From positions 1-64,000 of the forward strand of contig JABVXU010000181.1 of the NCBI GenBank assembly GCA_013365365.1: DNA of 64,000 nucleotides, read 5' to 3'. This DNA is from Cruorifilaria tuberocauda (Eukaryota > Nematoda > Chromadorea > Rhabditida > Onchocercidae). The position numbers and the translations under genes are program-made. The first letter of the stretch is position 1. Each line of letters starts with the position of its first letter. The notes beneath the pieces were generated by a model. It saw only the letters and a program-made list of their open reading frames with translations. It was not told where the DNA came from and ran no database searches. Below are positions 1 through 11,367 of this stretch, piece after piece.

Positions 1-117
1 AATTAATATTTCACATTTTGTAATTAATTTTGTAAAATCAAGTATTAATTATCAGATCTGATTCAATTTGATTAAACATTCTCTAAAATAAACGATTTTT
101 ATATCTCCGTAACTCAC

Positions 118-2048
118 TTTTGCGCCAATCCCTCGCATTTGCTGAAGTTTTTCCACCGCATTTTCGTAAGAACCTTTTGATAAATTTTCCAGAAAATTTT
201 CCCCGTTGTTTTCCTGCATTTGAAATTACACGCTCTATCAATCTATACGGTTCAAAATTCATGAACGAAAATGAAAATCGAAGATGCGGTTTTAGAAACC
301 TGTCTAAATATCAAGACTGCATTGTGGAATGGACTTACAAGTGCTTTGGAAGCAAGTGCAATATTCAGTGCTCGGTAACCGAAACCACGAACTCGCAGAA
401 CTGTTTCTAACGTAGGATCATTATTCATGCGCTTTAGATCAGCAAAATCATAAAATGTCTTACTGCCAAACAAACAAGGAACATCAATGCTTTCGCCATA
501 TAGCTCACACAATGTCTCAACCATATCTAAACTCACAAACCATTGATTTTTAAGAGATGATGAGGAAATATTTTTACAACAAAAATAAGCTACTTTACTA
601 GACGGAAAACCATTCAGCACGCCTAAAATAAAGTGAAGTATGAAAGTTGGTCAAATTATGCTTCATTGTATCACAAGTTGTCTTTTGATGAGAAGCAAAG
701 CCAAGCTTAAAGAAAAAGACTACAATCATCTCGTATAAAATGAATAAGAAAAACGCACTTGTGATACGTCGGACGTGATTATTCGCAGAACAAATGAACA
801 CAAAAACAGTTTCCAATGGATCTTGCCCAAGGACACGAATTCCTTCCAACTTCGTCCGATGATTTTCTAAGAGCTGAGAGAAATGCTTATCATTTTCGGC
901 CCAAAACTTATATAATGGCATTAGTTCGATATCGAGCTGAAAAATATCACGAACTGTATACTGCTACACGCTATTTTATCTAACTGATGAAATAATGGGG
1001 TTTTATGTTTTATTGTGCTCGATAGTGAAGTAAGAAAATGGCAAAAGATATAAGTCTATGGAATCCTTTGAAACTGAAATTATTTTTAAATGCAATCATA
1101 AAAGAAGTGGACCTGATTTTACGTAATTCCACCATACTTTATCAGCCTTATCTAACTTTCAGTGCTTTTTGGATTACAAAAACTTCAGTTCAAAATCACA
1201 ATTATTAATCCTTAATGTAATGTACTATCAATTTCCCACGGTAAATGAAATTTCTATCAACCTAAATTTCTATTTTCTCCAAAACATTGATTTTAAAATA
1301 AAAAACGCATCACGAAGTCAATATTGACACTTAACTAACCTGGAAATAATCTTTAAGAACATCCAAATCGTTACCACAAGCTTTCGAAAACCTTGCCAGT
1401 ACTTCGTAACCTAACTGTTCATCATTCTCTCGCCAAATCTTCCACACCCGATGTTTAGCAACACCAAGATATACGTCATTTGATGAAGGCGCGACATTTT
1501 CACCATCATTTTTTACAGACTTTTTCCATCTTAAAATTCAGAGAGGACTTTAATAACTTTGTACAAACGACTTGTACTCGGTCACCGATTTTTATATTAA
1601 AATGGACATATATCTAATTGAGAGGTAAAAATAGATTTAAACAATTCCTGAAGAATACCTTCAAAATTCGAACTTTTTAATGTAGTTTTTTGTTTCAATC
1701 AAAACTCCAACTTATAACGATCACTTTATTTTTGCAAATCAGGAATAGGTGAGATTTTTCTGAAAATAACTTCCAATAAATACTATCAGCACTGGAATTT
1801 ATTATTTCAAAAAAATTTCACGTATTCTTGATTCAAAAATTTTAACGAGCGCATCAGAAGTACTTTTGATGGAACAGTATATGCTTATATTCCAGTAGTT
1901 CACAACTGCCAAAAACAAATCAAAGATATTGAAAATTTAAGTTATATGAAATAACATGAAGGAGTTAAAAATAATACCTGAATGATTGGCCACTTAACAG
2001 CACTGCACCAAGATTTAATTCTTTTTTTGAGCATTTTAATAGTGGCAT
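118..2048 (-). CDS. OGG1: 8-oxoguanine DNA glycosylase, partial (3' end beyond left edge)
   Basis: This base-excision-repair enzyme removes 8-oxoguanine opposite C. Exons read on the minus strand are 2048-1978, 1529-1340, 936-759, 526-339 and 213-118, all in phase, giving 241 residues before the edge. Visible landmarks in order are the N-terminal LLSGQSFRW, with its Arg codon split by intron 1; LYKFWAENDKHF; the substrate-pocket stretch FICSANNHVRRIT; GFGYRA; and the helix-hairpin-helix start MRGIGAK. The last visible codon, AAA at 120-118, is the lysine matching the Schiff-base Lys249 of human OGG1. The catalytic Asp and the C-terminus lie off the window. The ATG at 2048 is the only in-frame start just before the conserved ELNLGAVLLSGQSF. 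The neighbouring plus-strand AT-hook gene diverges from it. The family call is firm; the start is slightly less so. Confidence 0.93.
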
Positions 2049-3022
2049 ATATATAGCAGCTGAGCTTATTCAAATACAAATAACCAAATAAAAATAACTA
2101 TTCAGAAAAATAAACGAGAAAGATATAAACTGAAATTTTTTTTTTGCCAACTGTTCATCTCATTTTATTGATTTACGAGCGATGAAATAAAACACACAAA
2201 TTATTCCATACGTTGATTATCAATTATTTTTATTATGATTGAATTAGACAAAAAATCAATTAGTTAATATTAAGCTGCTTCTATTTTTATTTTCAATTTC
2301 AATTTCCAGTTCTTCATACCTGGAAATGGAATTTTCCTACCTGGAATTGTTGAGTGTGCTTTTTACTAAATATTCAGTGTGCTATTTTTTTACATCTCCA
2401 TATCTCCTACCAAACATGGACTCTACTACATATCTCTAAAGTTACCCTTAAGGATTTACCCCCTAGTTTGTTCACTTACTTTAATCAATTAATAATATAT
2501 TATTTCCTAATAAATTATTAATATATTTAGTGCTTATCTACTCCATCTTTTAGTCTTTGAAGAATTATTGATGGAAAATTCTTCTGACATCAATATTTGT
2601 TACCTTACTCTAGCATGTATCTATCTAACGCTTAAATGTTTATTTACGCTAAATATTGATTTCCTTCCACCTTGTTTGTTAATAAAAGTCCCGAGACAAC
2701 TTTCGATAAGTCCCGAAACAAATCTCATCATAACATTTCTCGCAATTCCGCAACTCCAATCAATTTTCCGCTGCATCATACAATGCTCTGTCAACTATAG
2801 CAGCTCGGATAGTATAATATTGGATTCTGTAGGCAGGCGGTTGTAACGAGCGCGTGCGCGTGCGTACGATGGCGTGGGAGGTACGGGGAATAATTGAAGG
2901 GATTGTATTTGGTGATATTGGTGAATTCTGCGAAGTTAGCTGCATTGCGGTAATTTCATTGTTTCCTATCGAATATAACTAACAGTATTGAGTGAATTTC
3001 AGCTCTCAGAAGATGTACAGCA
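2049..3022. promoter_or_regulatory. divergent intergenic region between OGG1 and the AT-hook gene
   Basis: About 970 bp separate the starts of OGG1 (minus) and the next gene (+). Most is AT-rich. The part near 2830-2900 is clearly richer in G and C and contains a perfectly alternating purine-pyrimidine run at 2850-2868 (GCGCGTGCGCGTGCGTACG), as often seen in a promoter core. No gene is supported here; the open frames across it have no splice signals or recognisable protein content. Confidence 0.4.
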
Positions 3023-5308
3023 ATGCCGGGAACGCCCCGAAAGAAATATGCTGAAAGGAAGCTATTAAAGGCAAAAAGTAGAAGTAAAAGAAGAGGACGA
3101 CCGATGGAACAACAATCTGAGATAGTTGGTAGTGTAGTTGGAGAGAATGATTCTCAGCCTGGTACATTATTTGCTGTTTTATCATACAGTAAATTGTAAT
3201 CAACTAAGATTATTTAGCTACAGAAAGAAGAATTTGCAGTTATTGGAATGAAATGTTAAAAGCTGATAGGAAGTTAGGTTCTATCAATATTAGTAATTAT
3301 TCTAGTCGAAGAAGTTAGTTACGCAACGAATCGATAATGTAAGTATTTTATATAGGATCCAAGTAATTTGAACGTTTGCAATTACCGATATGAATTCCAT
3401 ATATTTAAAAGATCGTTTTTCGAAGATAAATTATCTCCGTAATTTACTTTCATTAGTTTAATCTCAAGATTTTAGAGATGTTTCGAAAATTGCTAAAACG
3501 TGAACAGCGCGAAACACCACCTCGTTTGGTATGGTCTTTTTTTTTGGATACTTTCCACTGATTAAAATTACGATGAGTGAAGGAAGAAGGGAGCAATTAT
3601 GAAAAAGCTTGGCAAAAAATTCATTGGTAGAAAAATAGGTATATTTGATATAGTATGTGGAAACAGCGAAAGACTACGCATATGGAAAAGACGTATGAAA
3701 CATGCATGGAATTGTAACTGCTACGAATTTATTGGAGGAGCTCCACTAAAATGATTTCTTAATATGCTTTCGATTCTGACATTTTTTCTTGCAGTCGCCA
3801 GCAGTCGATGGTCTCTCGAATGACCCTAGTGTTTCCCCAGATAATAGCAACAGCAGTAGTTCGGATACTAAGAAACCATGCGTATTACTTCCAAGAAATA
3901 GTGATGATAACCAGGACAGGAAGGATGAAGTTCAACGGTTGCTTTCGAAAGTAAGGTTTTTGGATGATGGAAGACTAAAAGCTGTCTTTAGATTTGTTAA
4001 GCTTTTAATATCATTTGTTAATATCGTATGATTTCAATATTATAATTCAGCTATTACTATTATAACGGGTTTGATAGTGAAAAAATAAGTTTTTATGAAC
4101 GGATGGATAAAGCGTGGGTCTAACAAAGATGGTCTTGTTTTATTAATTTTGCCGAGAAACCTTTGCAATTGAGCTTGAACTGTATAACTCTCAATATGTT
4201 TCAATTGCATGATTTAATAAGCAAATAATTTCATATGCCTTCATTTCAAGAATAAAGTTCCACGATTTCTAGACTGCTGAGCAAGAAATGCCACAACTCG
4301 ACAATGAATGTCAGAATTCTGCATGTGGTAAAGTTCCAGTTTTTCAATTATGACCTCATTTAGTTCAATTTCGGATAAGTTCTCTTTATGCTGTGGCACA
4401 TGGCAGCGGTGGCGGAAACATGCCCTATCCGCCACAATGTAAGGTTTATGTTGAAGTACCACTTCATTCTACTGATTCTGCTGATATCCGTCTTACAGGA
4501 ATATCCAACGAATGATAAAGGATTACAATATAGGAATTTTATCAGGAAAAATTGTAAACAAATGTAGATTAAGGGCACGATAATGAAATGCTTTTAGGAC
4601 AAGACAATGGTACTGATCCTGAATCAGCAGCAACATCTTCAGTGCATTCAGATGATACGCCACCCCGTTTAACTGCTGCCCAAGTTGTAAGTCCTTTTAT
4701 GATCGTTCATAGAGCATGAAAATTATTTGGAATCGAATTGACAAATTGTAATTTTTTAACGTCTTTAGCTGGTTTTTGGCCATTCATTTCTTGCTTGGTT
4801 TTTGAGTTTCCGAATTTTTATTCAGAATTCGACATTTACATCAACTGTGATGGATGAAGAAAGTCGTGGAGAATACTGTGATGATAACGCATCACCTCCA
4901 CCTCTTGATAAGTACGCATCTGCTGCTTCGTCACCAATAGTTTCTGGATCTAGACCAAGGGATCCAACAGTATGGACTGTACGCCTCAGGCGGCGTCCAT
5001 TTTATACATCTTTACTTAATACTGCTTCTGAGGCTGGTCCTTCGGTGAACAAAAGAAATTGTTCAGAAGCAGATTGGACGAACAGATTGGCGGAAGTGCT
5101 CGGGGAATTTCATCCCAGTCAGCTAGTGCTTGCGAAGGAAACGATTCATTCAACAATTATTAAAATTCTGGCTCAAGAAATAACGTCTGATATATCATGT
5201 CTTATGAATTTGATTGAAAACCAAGATCGCCGTGCTGCTGCCTTCGAAAGAATTCTGAAGGATTTGAAGAAACTGAGAGCTGATTGCACTTATGATTCCG
5301 CTCTTTAA
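3023..5308 (+). CDS. uncharacterised basic protein with an AT-hook-like motif
   Basis: I do not recognise a named family. The model joins 3023-3161, 3476-3528, 3795-3950, 4273-4327, 4598-4686 and 4826-5308; every junction keeps phase and the product is 324 aa. The N-terminus (residues 1-31) is very basic and ends in KRRGRP, whose RGRP core is that of an AT-hook, suggesting minor-groove DNA binding and a nuclear site. The middle is Ser/Asp/Pro-rich and probably disordered. The C-terminal ~75 residues look folded and helical, with HPSQLVLAKETIHSTIIKIL and an amphipathic end rich in Leu, Lys and Arg. The second exon (EMFRKLLKREQRETPPRL) is the only one found that bridges the phase-1 donor at 3162 to the phase-0 exon 3. 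A DNA-binding role is inference. Confidence 0.7.
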
Positions 5309-6424
5309 CTTCCTTTTATCGATTGGTTCACTAATTTTTGCAACTATTTTGGGACCAATGAGGTACCGGTCTTGTTAGTTAATGCTCAAAAATAGCGATT
5401 AAATGAATTGAATTCCAAGTACTTATATTATTTGCATATTTCATCATTACTGAAAATTAGAATTTCACGAATTATCTATTTTGTATTGATGTATCGTCTT
5501 TTAATATAAAAAGAAAAAATTGTCTGTTCTTTTAAACATTTGCTGATGAGCTTGATATGGCGGAACAATCTCGGTGATTCATCTTCATCAATCGTTCTCT
5601 ATTTATTTGGCCTTCTTTACTCTGAAGCATCAGTCTTAAAGCTATACAAACTCTTATATGTCTTAGAGCTACACAAACCCTGTAAATGTAGTATTTGAAC
5701 TCTGGAATACTATGTGTTTAGCTAAATTTTGTTGTAATATTAACGAGATTTGTCACATCCGTTTGTTGAAAATGTGATATCCGTTGAGTTAGGGTTTGTT
5801 TTTATTTCTATCTGTTCTTTTGTATATTAATTTGACTTTTTTTATCGCATGTTAATTTAGCTTTATGTATTTGCTTCTATATAAAATACAACTTTGAATT
5901 CAGTCAAATCTCTTGTTTCTTACGGATCCGTTTCTGATCGGCGATTTTTAATTCTTATTGCAATGGATAATCCATAAATTGATTATCATTTTGAGCATTT
6001 CATTTGTAAATTTCTTTTCCAAAAGTTTCCAAAAATAGCATCCCTTTTGAAGGGTGCATAACAAGTTAGTGATGGTCGTTTTATAAGAAAATGAAATCGC
6101 ATATGCAATCACGTCAATATTCTACCAAATCATGATACCGAATTATTGGACAAGAAGTAGAATTTACAATACTGTTTAGGTGGCGTGTAGGTAACACATA
6201 GGTAGTAGGCTGTTTTTAGTATTTTTAAAAAAGTTTTACCTTTAATGGTGGGTTTTTCATTATAGTAGCGTGAAAGGTTCATTTTAACAGAAATGATGCA
6301 ATTTTTGCAATGGAACTTTAAAAAGTATTGTCGGGATTTTCAAATATACAAAAAAAGTGCAGTAGTATCACTTTAGTTTATTTTGTGGTCGATCTTTTTT
6401 CTGTGATTTCCAACGCGACATGTG
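5309..6424. other. intergenic, no gene seen
   Basis: AT-rich spacer between two same-strand genes. A possible poly(A) signal (ATATAAAA type) follows the upstream stop near 5500 and another lies near 5880. I see no coding potential or repeat. Confidence 0.5.
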
Positions 6425-8844
6425 ATGGAGATGTCTGGCCCAGGTAATTTCGTGTCGGATAATCTCGCGTCAAGCGGTACGGTATGCGGAACAGCAGTGG
6501 TTGCAGGAGCGCAAGAAACATCCAGTAGCGGTACGCCTGCCAAGGTTTTTAGATTTCCTTTTTCTAGTGTGTCGAAGTGTCATGATGGGAATTTTAGCTT
6601 ATCAGTACTTTCGATATTGCAGAAAATTAAGTTTAATGTATGTTTCGATACTCTGGCTTGAATCCTTGCAGAAACCTAAGAAGGCATGTCGCGCTAGAAC
6701 TGGTTATATGTTATTCCATGGTGAAGCTAGAAAACGCATTAGAGCAGCACATCCTGAATTGAATTTCGTTGAAGTGAGCAAGCGTGTTGGTGAAGAGGTA
6801 AGTTGTGACGTATGTGGTTATTTTGATTAGAGGGCTTACGCCATATAGCATTTTTTATGGTATCGCTCGTTGTCAATTGATACTTGCTAATTCATAACCT
6901 AGTTACAGTGGGCGAAAGTATCAGCTGAAGAAAAGAATAAATATAAATTGCGTGCAGAACAGATTGCAAAAGAAGCAAAGGAAGATGACAATCAAAAAAT
7001 CATTTTGGTAGGTGTTTCTTTTTGTTCACATCACCTATAATATTTCCATCATTAAGGACAACAGCTTAGGTTGCAATAGAGAGTTGAATTGTTTAGTAAA
7101 TAAGTTAAAGTCATGGTTTTTTAGCCACCTCCTGGAAGGATTCTCGTTTATCAATGTATGTGGCAAAAATGTGATATCCAAGCGGATACATCTGATGCTC
7201 TTTACGAACATATCAAAACAACTCACAATATGGAATACTTTTGTAAATAATTCATTTTATCAATATTCTACATTGATAGAGGTTGAGGTCCCAGTAGATT
7301 AGCAATCAACATTTAAATATTTTGTATCCTATACTTTAGAACAAACTAAGTGCTTCATTCTTGTTAGAGGATATTGCAGAAGATTTTTGCTAAAAGTAAA
7401 ATTCACAAATATAATGGATTCAAATATTTTATATCTTAAACAATATCTCGAGTATAATCAAATTTTACGTTTGTCTTAATTTATTTTTAGCACAAGGTGA
7501 AAAACGCTATGCTTGTTTATGGTCCACATGCTTCAGAAACAAGCGATATCCAAGGTGAATTAATCTTCGTCTTTGATAGAGTTAGCACTGATACTGTTTG
7601 TTTTTTTGGTTTCTGATAACCAATTTCATCAAAATTTCTCCTCTACAACATTTTAAACGAATTCTGGCTAAAAGTACTTTGACCTTTCTTGGAAAGATTT
7701 ACATACGATGATTAGGTTTATAATTGTAAAATCGCCAAAATATAGTATAAGTAATGACGAGGTAATCTTGCAAGTTGAGTTTGTGAAAAATGTGTAATAT
7801 GTTTTAGATCATTTTCACTGCTGCCTCACTTACAACAGCATATTAAGTACAAACATTTGCCAAGGTGCGCACGATTTATCACACCAGATAAGAAAAGCAA
7901 GTAAGTGTTCCACACTTTGTATTTCATTATAGAAAACTCCAGAAACAGCTTTATTTCAAAGTGTCCGAACTATACTATTAAATTCAGTATAAGAATTCTA
8001 CACTCTGTGATACGAATCACTGGGCGTTACACTATGTAAATTGATAGCTTTATAATATAATATTGTATATGTAATTAACTTCTGTCATTTCAGGAACTTC
8101 TTCAGTTTGACGTCATCTGCTCCCACAGCTACGACTGAATCTACCAGTTCAGTGCGATCATATGCACGGAAGACACACCCTTTAGTTACCCTCCACACAC
8201 CATTTGTCTTACCATCCTCGCATGGGCAAATGCAAATAGCTCCAGCATTTATGATTCCACAGCAACAATCCAGTAATTTTCCACAAGTTAGTTTTTTTTT
8301 TGTTTTCCTATTGTTATAGTCTCTCATTTTCTTTTTTTATCCTAGAATCGAATAAGAAAGTACATATATCATGAAACATAAAAATGCGTAATTTCATTTT
8401 TTCTGCAATTAATACACTCAGCGCTTTTGATTTTATGGATAATTCACAGAATAGTGAATTAACATGAAACTTTATGGTTTCCGTTTTGGACGAAGTCTAT
8501 GCCTTTCGATATTTATACTACACTCTTATTTCGTAGTACGTACAACTTTTTATATTAATTGACGCATAAGAAATTCTGCGGTGAAGTGTAGCAAATCTTT
8601 CAACCTTTGTTTTTAGGATGGTTTTGCTTATGCATTGAGCGCCAATACATCGGCACAGTCATTCGCTGATGGTGGTGTCGCCATAGCTATGCTGGAACAA
8701 GAAGGAAATAAGGGTCCTGCTAACTCCGAATCATCTGCACTTCAGCAGGCATTTTACTCAGGACAGCAGTATTTGCCAAATTCCAACAGTGCTTGGACGG
8801 TTCCCAATAAAGGTACTCGATCTCCGGAATTCAACAACGGATAG
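6425..8844 (+). CDS. HMG-box protein with two C2H2 zinc fingers (polybromo-tail-like)
   Basis: Exons 6425-6544, 6672-6797, 6909-7007, 7125-7242, 7491-7554, 7808-7900, 8094-8286 and 8617-8844 give 346 aa. Residues 1-40 are low-complexity. An HMG box spans about residues 41-110 (KPKKACRARTGYMLF, IRAAHPELNFVEVSKRVGEE, then WAKVSAEEKNKYKLRAEQ across the next junction). Two C2H2 fingers follow: CMWQKC with HIKTTH, and CLWSTC with HIKYKH, each with four residues between the cysteines. The Thr/Ser/Gln-rich tail is probably disordered. The HMG box resembles that at the C-terminus of polybromo (PBRM1), a SWI/SNF PBAF subunit, but no bromodomain or BAH exon is seen upstream, so this is a stand-alone protein or a split paralogue. 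An alternative donor at 7865 keeps the same phase. A chromatin role is inferred from the domains. Confidence 0.82.
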
Positions 8845-11367
8845 TGGGTTTTTTCGTTGGGACTGCTGTGTGCAGTATCACTTGGAAACTTCGGGCATTG
8901 ATTGTAACATGCTTAAGAAGATGCTTGGTATTCGTTTTTTCATTATTCAAACAATACTGCGCAGCTGGGATATTTAACGATTGTAGGGTATTCTTTTGTA
9001 CTTGAGATCAAGTAAATTTTTTCCATCACGAACATTGATATATGAAATTATCCTACTGCCGCTGCAGGTCAAATGATATTCTTATGTCGTTTAAAAAGAA
9101 AAGCATTTTGATTTAAGTACATTCTGTTCTTATCAGTTGTTATTCGAGAGCTATTGTTGTAACGGAGTTCTCAGGCCTCTAGGCGCGCAAAGCACATTAC
9201 CTGGACTTCCAATACATGCCTTTTGCAGCTTTGAAGCCGTTGCTGTAAGCAATTCTATTATTTATACTTTTGTTTTCCCACAAACTTGAAGTCTTCTTTT
9301 ACAGCCTTTCTTTAATGACACTTTTTTTGAGTAGATCGAAATTCGTTATCTTTGTCTCATGTAAACAAGTATAGTTTTAAATTCATTACTCAATGAGTAT
9401 TTGAGCAAAATTAATAAGCATGTCAAGTGAGACGTTCGGTAAATTTCTCTACGTTGTTTACTTTAAAATGAAAAATGACGACATATATTGTTGCGAAGAT
9501 GTTTTAAAAAACTAAGTTGCTTGTCAAACACATTAAATGTTAAAAATGCTAAGCTCGGTATGTTATTTAACCTTTATTCCATCGCATTTTCAGCCTTTAT
9601 GTTCTAAATCGACCTTGATATGTTTTTAAAATGAAGCTTCAAGTTTGGAAGTGGTTATCGTTTATTATGAAGCATAAGTGTAGCATTCCATGTCGATTAC
9701 TAGCTTTGTGTGGAATACTTTTTTGATTTTTCCGACAGTCATTTATGCATTATCATTGACTTCAACTTTTGCGGAAAATCACTTTAATTTTTTAAATTGA
9801 TTTCAATATTGAATGTTTATACATTGCCTTTTTGATATGGGATATGTGTTTGAATTCGGTAACGCAGTTTGTTTGATTTCGGTCTTTTCTGAGAATATTT
9901 GGTTTTCTTTTGTATTTCTCCGTTAATTACACATTTCTTTGCTTCTATCACTTTAATCTTTTGTGTTTGTAAGGTGGAACTACTGTGACAATCTTCAGTA
10001 ATACAGTCCGTTGGCATAATTGTTTTTTTTGAATCATGTTTTTTCTATCAGTTAACAGTGACGTTTAAGTGTGTCACGATTCTATCCTTAGACAGGAAAG
10101 GATTTTGATCCATCCGTTCCTTATCTGCCTCTCTTTATTCTGCTTTGAATTAATCACTTTGAATAGGATAGTTTCCGAACATTCTTCGTGTCTTCATCTT
10201 TTCGATTCCTGTGCGTTTTTTTTGTTGTGAAAAGTGCAGGCAGTTATCGCACACACTTTGATTCATTTTTAAATTTATTTGTGGTATATTATGTTATCAT
10301 ATTATTTGTCCATTTATTATCAATTATTAATATGATTGTTGTGATGTATGTTATACATCGTTTGCTTGACAACCTGCAATCTGATTGCTTGAATTCTGAT
10401 TTCTAATCTAATAATCAGTAACGTATCTTCTCTGAAAAAGTGTAATTAACAAGAGGCGATCAAAAAAGAAGCTGAAAAATGAGCTATTGTAATCATTACT
10501 CCCTGGCTAATTAAATGTTCCGGGAGTTATACCTCAAGTGGAATCTAACCATTTTGTTCTTCCCATATAAACACCTTCCTCGCTGTTGTTTGTGACTACT
10601 GTTCGGCCATGTTATCAATTATGTGTTTTTTTAACATAAAATTCATTTCTTTGTTCTATTTTAATATATGGATGAAGCATCAAAATGTTAATTATATATA
10701 TATCCTGTCAACTTCTGTTACAGATCTGAGCTTATTTGAGTAGCCTGAATATATAAAGAATTAGGTAAGAAACAATGTTGAATTAGGGAGTGATCTTTAC
10801 CATTGTAAGGATAGACCGTTAACTGCGTACGTAATAGTGAAATTCTCAAAATTAATTGGAACAGTATCAATACTAGCTTGAAACGGTTTGCTTATCTTAG
10901 GCATTTCACGGTGAACTTTTACTGGAATAACAGTATGAATTGACATGTAGGTATAGGAAGCGAGGCTACCGGAAGTATATCATTGCAATGAAGATTTGAA
11001 TAAATGTTCAATGACGAATACTGTAGACGTTAGAATTACGTGACGGAATAGTGAAGTGTTCGATTTTATAATGAAATTTGAATTTCATCCGATAATGTTC
11101 ATCTCTCAGCTATAGTAGGACGGTTGGGCTAACCGATTCTCTCCTATGAAACTATTCAAATGAAGTAATGAAATACATGATCCAATATCTAACATACTTT
11201 TGTAGATTTTGTTCCTGATTTTTTATTTTAGAAAATTTAAATTACTAATTATTGACAAGCATTACATCTCGGAATCAAATAAAGACTAAATGAAAACATT
11301 AGGGTGTTTTTTTGACAATAAAAGATTTGATAAAGAAGAAAGCGGAATCATTTATTTCTTTAGTGGC
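8845..11367. other. long intergenic region, no gene seen
   Basis: About 2.5 kb of AT-rich DNA. The first ~150 bp is probably the 3' UTR of the HMG gene. Open frames here (for example 66 codons on the minus strand at 9817-10017) are not flanked by splice sites that would extend them and have no family resemblance. No repeat stands out. Confidence 0.45.

Noticed and set aside
9817..10017. 66-codon minus-strand frame, Lys-rich
   Set aside because: No splice sites that extend it, no recognised family, and frames of this size are common in AT-rich DNA.
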